54,769 nt of DNA from DASPPF01 sp032906705 (GTDB taxonomy: Archaea; Thermoproteota; Nitrososphaeria; Nitrososphaerales; Gagatemarchaeaceae), in the NCBI GenBank assembly GCA_032906705.1, contig JAJTZC010000007.1, positions 1 to 54,769 on the forward strand. The letters are read 5' to 3'. Below the pieces are notes generated by a model. The model did not search any database and was not told where the DNA came from. It saw only the letters and a list, made by a program, of their open reading frames with translations. How positions within the stretch are numbered: the first letter of the stretch is position 1; the number at the start of each line of letters is the position of its first letter. Position numbers and translations under genes: made by a program. Below, one piece after another: positions 1 through 6,186 of the stretch.

Positions 1-352
1 GGTCCCGGGGTATGATGCTGATGTTCGAGTAGTTCTTCAAGCCTTCAATCTGCGAAAGATAATGGCTGTAGACCATTGGAGTACAGCACGAACCCTGGAG
101 ATAGTAGTCATCAGCGAGTGAGTTGATGTACTTTGTATTGGCTTTCTGATCTCCGATGTATGCGCAGACATCCGTGTGTGCTTCGCTCAGGATGCGGAAG
201 TTGGAAGCGAGCACACTTGAGTCACTAGGATCTGGTGCGGCTTGGTGTTGGTTAGGAGCCGGCACGTAACTTTGGTAAGTGGCAATTCCAGCGATTAGTA
301 AGGTGGCGAACACAACGCCGATCATGGCATAGGTCTTACCGCTATTCTTCAA
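1..352 (-). CDS. Membrane-anchored exported protein of unknown function, 3' part outside window
   Basis: I do not recognise this protein. A minus-strand frame opens with TTG at 352-350, preceded by a GGAGGTTC ribosome site (365-372), and stays open to the window edge for 117 codons. It starts MKNSGK, followed by one hydrophobic segment (about residues 8-22, MIGVVFATLLIAGIA), then a Pro/Gln-rich linker and a soluble domain. That domain has Cys in VCAYIG and a vicinal pair in GSCCTP, so a metal or thiol role outside the cell is possible. It diverges from the PadR-TRASH operon and may share its promoter region. No canonical ATG is available; the TTG is chosen for its ribosome site. Confidence 0.6.
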   Translation of the reverse strand, partial: MKNSGKTYAMIGVVFATLLIAGIATYQSYVPAPNQHQAAPDPSDSSVLASNFRILSEAHTDVCAYIGDQKANTKYINSLADDYYLQGSCCTPMVYSHYLSQIEGLKNYSNISIIPRD

Positions 353-398
353 TTGAGACCAGCTGAACCTCCTATCCAAATTGATGTTGGCGGTCCAT

Positions 399-410
399 AC
401 TATATATATC
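399..410 (+). promoter_or_regulatory. TATA box for the PadR-TRASH operon, possibly bidirectional
   Basis: The run TATATATATC at 401-410 lies about 24 bases before the GTG at 427 and 36 before the ATG at 439, the usual archaeal TATA spacing for a leaderless transcript. It is nearly symmetric and also sits upstream of the divergent gene that starts at 352. Confidence 0.6.
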
Positions 411-426
411 GCTTTTCGATACATCG

Positions 427-867
427 GTGAACATAGCCATGTTGGCAGAATGTGAGATGGCTACGGACATTGTCCGATGTGCCGTCTTGATGATTCTATA
501 CGAGCGACCCTGTCATGGATATGCCATAATCCAGGCTCTCGAACTGCGGCTGGGGAAACACATAGGTGCGGCGACAATCTATCCCTTCCTCAGCGCACTC
601 CTGAACGCTGGGTATCTGAAATCGAGGCATGAGACGACAGGCAGACGAGTCAGAGTCCTATACTCAATGACTCCGGCAGGCAGAAGTTTTGCCGAGGGGA
701 CTTTCAGACGACTATCCCAGATTGTATCCACCGCTTTGGAACCGAACATCTTGCGTTGTGCTAATTGCGGCTGCAAGCTGTACGAGCCCGGTCATTTGAA
801 AGAAATCGATGGCAAGCCGGTGGCGTTCTGCTGCGTTCATTGTGCAGGATCCTACCGGAAGGTATGA
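427..867 (+). CDS. PadR-type winged-helix regulator fused to a C-terminal TRASH metal-sensing domain
   Basis: Residues about 13-100 form a PadR/MarR-like winged helix (VLMILYERPCHGYAI, then TIYPFLSALLNAGYL and a wing with TTGRRVRVLY). The last 38 residues form a TRASH-like Cys cluster: CANC, about 20 residues, then FCCVHC. TRASH domains bind soft metals, so this is probably a Cu/metal-responsive repressor of the operon it heads. The start may be GTG 427 or ATG 439; both suit leaderless initiation from the TATA at 401-410, and no ribosome site is visible. The ZIP-like gene follows after 9 bases. Domain calls are firm; the metal is inferred. Confidence 0.85.
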   Translation: MNIAMLAECEMATDIVRCAVLMILYERPCHGYAIIQALELRLGKHIGAATIYPFLSALLNAGYLKSRHETTGRRVRVLYSMTPAGRSFAEGTFRRLSQIVSTALEPNILRCANCGCKLYEPGHLKEIDGKPVAFCCVHCAGSYRKV

Positions 868-876
868 TACCCCAGT

Positions 877-1683
877 TTGATAGACTTCACTACAGCTTTC
901 CTGGACCTACTGGCAACGACCTTCGTCCCAGGTTGCACGGGTATCCTCGCTTCGACGCTGGTGAAGGTGTCAAGGTCCCGCCGACTTGCAGCATATGGCT
1001 TCGGAATCTTCCTTTGGTACTTCTCAGATGGCTTGGGCGCTTCCGCCTACTTGGGGGTCAACAGCGGATTGTCCGGAGGAAATGGTCAGCTGGCCCTTGT
1101 TACTCTGTTTGTGGTCGGGGGGCTCGCATTTTTCGCAGTTGATGCCCGCGTTTCTCCTCGACTTGAGGGGCCCGCGAAAGGCGCTTCGCTCTCTACCGTC
1201 GTCCTTGTTAGCCTTGCGCTGTCGCTCCATGGAGCGGGGGAGGGTGCCGACTTCGGAGCTCTCTCTTCGTCAATTTCGGCTACAACCATCGTAGCCGAGC
1301 TGGGAGGCTATGGTCCTGCCATATCATACGTCCTCCACAAAATCCTCGAGGCCGTGATGATAGGAGCGGTCTACGCTTCCCTGCCTGGCGGAACAGACCG
1401 AGGAGGTCGCCTGAGGAATTCCGTACTGCTGGCTCTGATATTGACGATTCCTTCTCTAGTCGGCTTGTCGATGAGCTACTATTTTTCGTTCGACACGACC
1501 TACCTCTTTGCCGTGGGGACGGGCGCATCCGCATACGCCGGTCTCATGCTCGTCAGACCTCTATTCAATTCCCAATTCTTGGGTTCAAATCTGGAATATC
1601 TAAAGCAGGCTCTCCTGCTTCTCCTTGGGTTCATCTCGATATATTTCGCTGCTCTACTTCACTCAACTCCTGTAGGTTATTGA
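877..1683 (+). CDS. ZIP-family-like divalent metal transporter
   Basis: This is a 268-residue polytopic membrane protein with about seven or eight hydrophobic segments. Two helices carry His/Glu motifs in the positions expected for ZIP (zinc/iron permease) metal sites: SLHGAGEG around residue 115, matching the HNxxEG of TM4, and VLHKILEAVMIG around 153, matching the HxxxE of TM5. The start is TTG 877, 12 bases after a GGAAGGT ribosome site and 9 bases after the regulator stops. Its place between a TRASH regulator and a CuA protein suggests metal uptake or redistribution for metalloprotein assembly. The exact metal cannot be read from the sequence. Confidence 0.72.
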   Translation: MIDFTTAFLDLLATTFVPGCTGILASTLVKVSRSRRLAAYGFGIFLWYFSDGLGASAYLGVNSGLSGGNGQLALVTLFVVGGLAFFAVDARVSPRLEGPAKGASLSTVVLVSLALSLHGAGEGADFGALSSSISATTIVAELGGYGPAISYVLHKILEAVMIGAVYASLPGGTDRGGRLRNSVLLALILTIPSLVGLSMSYYFSFDTTYLFAVGTGASAYAGLMLVRPLFNSQFLGSNLEYLKQALLLLLGFISIYFAALLHSTPVGY

Positions 1684-1684
1684 C

Positions 1685-2155
1685 ATGATTCCAGACAAAC
1701 GATTGACCGTTCTAGTTTTGATTGGTGCGATTCTCTTGGCAGGTCTCGCCTCTTTTCTCTATTTCTTATCCTTCGCTTCACCTTACCAGCAAACAAGTTC
1801 GTCGGCTGAGAATTTGCCAAGCTACTGTAGAAGGCCTACCGACGGTCACCTAATTGTTGCGAGCATAAGAGGCTTCAACGACAGCATTCCGAATGGCGCT
1901 CCGGAAACACCTTATCCGGTGATCACGGTACAGCGGGGGAGCAATGTTACCATCGATATCTGCAACATTGACACCCAGGCACACGGATTCCAGATAACTC
2001 ACTATTACGACAGTAAAATAGTCTCACTGGCACCAGGAGATGCCATACAGGTTTCATTCGTGGCGAGGGATGCAGGCACCTTCCCAATCTACTGCTCAAT
2101 ATTCTGTTCAATCCACGTCTTCATGCAGAGCGGCCGGCTCGTGGTGGTTGGTTGA
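1685..2155 (+). CDS. Membrane-anchored CuA-type cupredoxin (COX2/NosZ CuA-like)
   Basis: This 156-residue protein has an N-terminal membrane anchor (about residues 9-31) and an extracytoplasmic cupredoxin fold. It carries the full set of CuA ligands: His in AHGFQI, then CSIFCSIHVFM, which reads C-x3-C-x3-H-x2-M. The protein lacks the two-helix transmembrane hairpin of cytochrome oxidase subunit II, so it is a free-standing, singly anchored CuA protein. An electron-transfer role or a CuA copper-loading intermediate is plausible. It begins one base after the ZIP-like gene ends, and its stop overlaps the start of the next gene (TGATG). Confidence 0.85.
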   Translation: MIPDKRLTVLVLIGAILLAGLASFLYFLSFASPYQQTSSSAENLPSYCRRPTDGHLIVASIRGFNDSIPNGAPETPYPVITVQRGSNVTIDICNIDTQAHGFQITHYYDSKIVSLAPGDAIQVSFVARDAGTFPIYCSIFCSIHVFMQSGRLVVVG

Positions 2156-2298
2156 TGGTCTCTCGGATTTTCATGATTGCACTGGCGTCGACTGGCATTA
2201 TTCCTGGTTGTGTTGCCTTGATGGCTAGAGTCAATTGGACCGGCACAGGATTTGCCGAATTCGGAGTCAATCCGGCAGGAGAAGAAATTCGAATTTGA
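2155..2298 (+). CDS. 47-residue predicted membrane peptide between CuA protein and zinc-finger protein
   Basis: This is a short frame from ATG 2155 to TGA 2298. Its start overlaps the stop of the CuA gene (TGATG, 2153-2157) and its stop overlaps the TTG start of the next gene, so coupled translation at both ends argues that it is real. The N-terminal half is hydrophobic (MIALASTGIIPGCVALMA) with one Cys, and the C-terminal half is polar (FAEFGVNPAGEE). It could be a small subunit of the CuA protein. No family was recognised. Confidence 0.6.
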   Translation: MVSRIFMIALASTGIIPGCVALMARVNWTGTGFAEFGVNPAGEEIRI

Positions 2299-3083
2299 TA
2301 AAGTGCGAACTGTGTGGAAAGGAACTAAAGTCGGAGTCGGGTCTTCCGCAGCACTACAAGGATAAGCATCCCAACGAAAAGCCTCCAGAATTATCTGCGG
2401 GGGAAAATCCTACTAGGAATAAGAAAGGCAGCGGGCGAAGCCTACGCAGACGTAGGAGAAGGACCAAGCCTCTCATCATTGTGGCCGCCCTGCTGGTGTT
2501 GTCAGGAGTTGGAATATACGGCTTGTCCAACGTAATCTACCACCCAAGCGGTCCTTACGGAGCACTACCGTACCCATGCGCAGCTGGATCCCAGGCTGAG
2601 CACGTCCACCCCTACCTCAGGATTGTCATAGACGGACAGAACGTAACGATTCCTGGTGATGTAGGCATCCTTGGCGGAGGGTCGTGTTTGGAACCGATCC
2701 ACACGCACGACGCGTCTGGAATATTGCACATCGAGCCATCAGCCGCCGGCACTCAATTCACCCTGAACGATTTCTTCCAGATTTGGAAATCGACATTCGG
2801 CAACGTATCAATTAATGGCATACAGCATCCGACAGTCTTCAACTCGACTGACATATTGGGGTTCAGAGCCGACTCGACCCACAACGTGACCTTGCTTGTC
2901 GATGGACACGCTTCCAAGGAGTGGGGATCTTTGGCTCTCAACCAGCTTGATTACTGCAACGCTAATACTACTGGGCCTCCATGTAAGCCAACGGCTCTTG
3001 GTGAACCCTATTGGAACGGCAAGGAGTATCCCTATGGCACTTTACATACCATCGTCATAGTATACAACACGGTCTCGAGATAG
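2295..3083 (+). CDS. C2H2 zinc finger-membrane-His-rich extracytoplasmic domain protein
   Basis: The chosen start is TTG 2295, overlapping the previous TGA and preceded by AGGAGAAG; this gives 262 residues beginning MIKCELCGKEL. Residues 1-23 form a C2H2-type finger (C-x2-C, then H-x4-H in LPQHYKDKH) on the cytoplasmic side. An Arg-rich stretch and one membrane helix (LIIVAALLVLSGVGIYG) follow. The outer domain has clustered histidines (EHVHPYL, HTHDASG, LHIEP), Cys residues and a C-terminal LHTIVIVY strand. The layout suggests a metal-binding surface protein. A longer frame back to 2235 overlaps the small gene and is less likely. Function unknown. Confidence 0.75.
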   Translation: MIKCELCGKELKSESGLPQHYKDKHPNEKPPELSAGENPTRNKKGSGRSLRRRRRRTKPLIIVAALLVLSGVGIYGLSNVIYHPSGPYGALPYPCAAGSQAEHVHPYLRIVIDGQNVTIPGDVGILGGGSCLEPIHTHDASGILHIEPSAAGTQFTLNDFFQIWKSTFGNVSINGIQHPTVFNSTDILGFRADSTHNVTLLVDGHASKEWGSLALNQLDYCNANTTGPPCKPTALGEPYWNGKEYPYGTLHTIVIVYNTVSR

Positions 3084-3111
3084 TGTCTTGGCCAAATTGA
3101 GTAAGGAGAGC

Positions 3112-3387
3112 ATGCCGCATAGAATCCAGGTCTTCTCTGGGGGATGCAAGCTCTGCGAGGAGGCTGCTGAGATCGTGGAGATCGGCAAGTGCAAGGATTG
3201 CAGGATGGAGGTCCTGAGTATAGACGGCCGGAAGACCAAGCCCTTGATGAAGCGCTACTCAATCGGCGCTGTCCCCTCAATAGTCATCGACGGTAAGATC
3301 AAGGTCGTCGGTATCCCTACATTCCCCTGGTTATGTGGGGACGGATTCTACGAGATGCTCGAAAGGAGGTATCCTCTAGGAAAGTGA
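3112..3387 (+). CDS. Thioredoxin/glutaredoxin-fold protein
   Basis: This small thioredoxin-fold protein has a CKLCEEA active-site motif near the N-terminus, a second CKDC pair, and the cis-proline strand AVPSIVIDGK typical of the fold. ATG 3112 follows AAGGAGAG directly; an in-frame TTG at 3088 is the alternative start and would add eight residues. It is the last gene of the packed plus-strand operon, where a dithiol reductase or metallochaperone acting with the CuA and His-rich proteins would fit. Confidence 0.78.
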   Translation: MPHRIQVFSGGCKLCEEAAEIVEIGKCKDCRMEVLSIDGRKTKPLMKRYSIGAVPSIVIDGKIKVVGIPTFPWLCGDGFYEMLERRYPLGK

Positions 3388-3404
3388 CTTGGGTTCAGCC
3401 GCGA

Positions 3405-4043
3405 TTACGGCGCCACGGTGGAACCCCGGTTTCTCACGGGAAGTATCGCTTCAAGCACGAGCAACGTGAAAACGACCGCAAGCAAACCCAAAGCTATCGT
3501 GGGGCTGTCAATGCCGAACATTCTGATTGGCTGAATTATTTCCACAGGGTCTCTTACGGCGTCATACGCTCCGCCAACGTATGTTTGTATTATGAGGAAT
3601 GTGTAGACTGCGGAGAGGTGCAGACCCACGTCAGGATTACGCAGGGCGAATGTGAACGTCGTGTTCGTACCCGGCGAGAGCTTGCTGCCATTCCAGATCA
3701 CGGCGATTGGACCTCCAACTTGGGAATGGAGCGCATTCATCGCCCAGTTGCTTTCGCTTGCGGACGCGTTGACAAATTCGAAGTCTGTTGGGATATAGAT
3801 AAGCGTCGCAATCATCGACACGTTCCGGCTGTTCGTCACCATGATTTCGTAGCTGTCCGTTGTTCCGCTTATGCTGGTTGGAATTGGCCCGTGAGCACCG
3901 GTTCGAGGCAAACAGCAGTGGGTGTAGTGAGGTTCGACAATTGCGTCTGCGAAGACCGCAGGCGGCGAGGAAGAGATGATGAACAGAATCAGCAGCAATC
4001 CAAGCGTGTGCATGCCCAAGATTCGCGCTCCCCACTTTTCCAT
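3405..4043 (-). CDS. Exported protein with C-terminal membrane anchor, unknown function
   Basis: This 212-residue protein has a clear signal peptide (about residues 7-32, ending FADA), an extracellular beta-rich region with several N-x-S/T sites, and a C-terminal membrane helix followed by a basic tail (LPVRNRG). Near the mature N-terminus lie HYTHCC and a later His, a possible metal site. It starts 10 bases after the cytochrome b561 gene ends, so the two are probably co-transcribed. It loosely recalls YcnI/CopC-type copper periplasmic proteins, but I cannot assign a family. Confidence 0.65.
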   Translation of the reverse strand: MEKWGARILGMHTLGLLLILFIISSSPPAVFADAIVEPHYTHCCLPRTGAHGPIPTSISGTTDSYEIMVTNSRNVSMIATLIYIPTDFEFVNASASESNWAMNALHSQVGGPIAVIWNGSKLSPGTNTTFTFALRNPDVGLHLSAVYTFLIIQTYVGGAYDAVRDPVEIIQPIRMFGIDSPTIALGLLAVVFTLLVLEAILPVRNRGSTVAP

Positions 4044-4053
4044 CTGACTCGCC

Positions 4054-4842
4054 TTACAGTTCGTCAGGCCTGTACCTGCGGTTAACTTCGGCCTTGCTTA
4101 TCTTTCCGCGTATCATGGCCCTGAAGAGAGGCCGGTTAACTCGGAGGGTGGCGAAATATACGTGGCCCACAACCAGAGCAATCAGGGTGAAGCCGAACAG
4201 GTCATGAATGACTGTCGGCCGCCACGCAGGCTCCACTTGATAGTGCAGGAACCAGATAGTCGACCACCATGGAGCGTAAAAGTACTGATAGAGGCCAGTA
4301 AAGGCGAGTACGCCGAAGGCAACAATTAGGTAGATGTGGAAGAGCTTCATGAAGGCGTCGTACTTCGGCACCCTGGGGTAGTCACTCCTTGTGGAGAAGA
4401 AACTCTTGGCACGAACAAAGGCGTCGTGAATATCCTGAACGCTAGGCCACATCGGCCGGAATGATCTGAGCTTCTTTGTGTCCCAAACTATGTGAACAGC
4501 GAGAAAGATTGCAAGGGTCGCAGAGAAGATGACGTGCACCTGCACCCAAGATGGAAAAGCGGAATGCAGGGGTAGCCCGAGGGTATCGGCGATTGGCTCG
4601 AACGTGAAAGGGTCGTACAAAGCGAAGCCAGTGATAATGACCATGATCAGGACCGCCGTGGTGACCCAATGAAATGAGCGCTGCACGCGATCGAAGAAGG
4701 TTAGATTATCAGGTGCCTCCGTTCGCAGGGGTTCCGCTATGGAAACGGGCTTATACCTGCGCCGAGCCCAGTGCACAATCAGCGCGATGCTGAGGAGTGT
4801 CAGAATGCTATACGCTGCAATCTCTGGCGCTCCGTGCGGCAA
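4054..4842 (-). CDS. Diheme cytochrome b561 / formate-dehydrogenase gamma-like membrane subunit
   Basis: This 262-residue protein has an N-terminal helix plus a four-helix cytochrome b561-type domain. Candidate heme-binding histidines are RSFHWVTT, QVHVIFSA with AVHIVWD, KLFHIYLI, VIHDLFG and VGHVYFA. The family transfers electrons between quinones and dehydrogenase or hydrogenase partners; no catalytic partner is encoded next to it. It lies 41 bases downstream of the YHS mini-gene and 10 bases upstream of the exported protein, forming a three-gene unit. Confidence 0.8.
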   Translation of the reverse strand: MPHGAPEIAAYSILTLLSIALIVHWARRRYKPVSIAEPLRTEAPDNLTFFDRVQRSFHWVTTAVLIMVIITGFALYDPFTFEPIADTLGLPLHSAFPSWVQVHVIFSATLAIFLAVHIVWDTKKLRSFRPMWPSVQDIHDAFVRAKSFFSTRSDYPRVPKYDAFMKLFHIYLIVAFGVLAFTGLYQYFYAPWWSTIWFLHYQVEPAWRPTVIHDLFGFTLIALVVGHVYFATLRVNRPLFRAMIRGKISKAEVNRRYRPDEL

Positions 4843-4883
4843 GCTCTAGGTCCCTACCCGAGCCACCATGAGACGAGCGAATC

Positions 4884-5033
4884 TCACTTTGGATGGCCGT
4901 ATCGGTGTGGATCAGCGTCGAATGTACTCTTGCACGAAGCGGAGCAGAAGTAGAAGGTTTGCCCCTCGTGCTCTGACTTGAATTTGGTCTTCCTTTCGTC
5001 CACAGTCATTCCGCACACAGGGTCCTTGGCCAT
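4884..5033 (-). CDS. Stand-alone YHS-domain metal-binding mini-protein (49 residues)
   Basis: This short frame runs from ATG 5033 to TGA 4884. It begins MAKDPVCGMTVDERK and carries FYFCSASCKS, the YHS pattern of one Cys in PVCGM and a C-x3-C pair. It closely resembles the N-terminal YHS domain of the CopA ATPase encoded at 6187-8307 (MAKDIICGMYVDERK), which suggests duplication of that domain. YHS domains occur in copper and other soft-metal handling proteins. It precedes the cytochrome b561 gene. Confidence 0.82.
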   Translation of the reverse strand: MAKDPVCGMTVDERKTKFKSEHEGQTFYFCSASCKSTFDADPHRYGHPK

Positions 5034-5099
5034 TTTAGTTAGAGACTAGTTCTTCAAGTTGGTATTTCAATTTTTCTTCTGGGCGAAGAGACTTGACGT

Positions 5100-5267
5100 C
5101 TAGCAACGTCCGCCTGACCTTCGCTCATGGGGCTTGTTCGCCGTGGCTAGGTAGCCTGTCCAGCTTTTTCCAGCTTTTTCCATCTTTTCAGTGTATTGCT
5201 GGACGTGCTCTTAGTAGCAAGGGTGTTTGCCGGAGAGCTCGAAGTCGCTTGCCTTCTTCACCTTCAT
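5100..5267 (-). pseudogene. Possible decayed small gene with an in-frame stop
   Basis: On the minus strand an ATG at 5267, preceded by GCAGAGGC, opens a frame beginning MKVKKASDFELSGKHPCY. It meets TAA after 18 codons, and the same frame then continues 36 codons with coding-like composition (EHVQQYTEKMEKAGKSW) to TAG at 5100. One stop in an otherwise plausible lysine-rich frame suggests a recently broken gene or a sequence error. No family was recognised. The rest of 5034-5293 shows nothing further except a 10-base direct repeat, CAGCTTTTTC, near 5160. Confidence 0.3.
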
Positions 5268-5293
5268 GCCTCTGCCGCGGCATCTTTCTTTGA

Positions 5294-6181
5294 TTAGAGA
5301 GCCTTGGCGTGCCTGCTTGATGGCGCGTAGCTAATGAGTCCCGAGTCTCCCAAAGGCGACCACTGAGCTAGCTTGTGTAGTCTCATAAAGTCATACACTT
5401 CAGGAGGCACTCCTACGCTTATCCGGAGGCCCAACGAATTCAGTTCCTTCGCTGTAATGGCAGCGTCGTGCGTCAGGTATCCTCCGGTCAGATACTCAGC
5501 CACCTTCTTTGCGTGCTGCAGGTCCATCTTGCTGGACAAAAGGGAAGTCACGAACTCCCTCATCTGGGACAGAGCCTTTTCGGCTATGTCGGCCAGAATC
5601 AGTGTCTGGTCGCCGATGAACTGCGCTGGCTTGAGGCCGAGCAATCTGAGAAGAGAAGGCGATGGGAAGCCGCCTATCTGCGGGTCGAGCGGCCCCAGAA
5701 CGCCGAAGGGCTCAAGGACTATCTCGTCTGCCGCCAAACAGATTAGCGTGGCTCCTGACATCGCGTAATACGGCACGATGGCGGTGACACCTCCCTTGTG
5801 TGACCTCAACGCAAGAGCAATCTGCTCAGCCGGAAGGACCATTCCTCCCGGGCAGTGAATTATGAAATCTATCCGCATCTTTGCGGGGACGGCGTGTATT
5901 TCTTGAAGGATGTCTTCCGTGTTGTCTATTGTAATGTACTGATCTCCCCCCTCTTTGACCTCGTACCGGTGTATGAGGGCGATCACCTTACTTCGCCGGC
6001 CCTCCTCCATCCGTGTGATGAGGTTATCCCTCAGCCTCACCAGGCCGCTCAAGAGGTCGCCCCGGCCTCCATCCTCACTCATGGCGCACTCGGCCGAACA
6101 GAAGGCCTTCTCTCCGCCGTCAGACGAGATGACTATGGGCCTCTCCTTCATACGCCCGCAATGCTCGCATCGATTCTCCAC
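5294..6181 (-). CDS. ClpP-class (SDH-type) serine protease with N-terminal TRASH metal-binding domain
   Basis: Residues 5-32 hold a TRASH-like cluster (CEHC, then FCSAEC). Residues about 60-290 match the ClpP/SppA-like SDH_protease family: HCPGG at 109-113, AMSGATLICLAADEI with the likely nucleophile Ser142, then GPLDPQ and GGYLTHD. Relatives are cytoplasmic or membrane-facing proteases. The gene follows copA after five bases and ends the HMA-CopA-protease operon, so it may degrade metal-damaged or surplus membrane proteins, with TRASH as metal sensor. Family and motif calls are firm; the role is inference. This fusion is unusual to me. Confidence 0.85.
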   Translation of the reverse strand: MENRCEHCGRMKERPIVISSDGGEKAFCSAECAMSEDGGRGDLLSGLVRLRDNLITRMEEGRRSKVIALIHRYEVKEGGDQYITIDNTEDILQEIHAVPAKMRIDFIIHCPGGMVLPAEQIALALRSHKGGVTAIVPYYAMSGATLICLAADEIVLEPFGVLGPLDPQIGGFPSPSLLRLLGLKPAQFIGDQTLILADIAEKALSQMREFVTSLLSSKMDLQHAKKVAEYLTGGYLTHDAAITAKELNSLGLRISVGVPPEVYDFMRLHKLAQWSPLGDSGLISYAPSSRHAKAL

Positions 6182-6186
6182 GCCGC

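Noticed and set aside
5160..5190. Repeats of CAGCTTTTTC as start of a CRISPR-like array
   Set aside because: Only two full copies are directly adjacent without spacers; simple local duplication.
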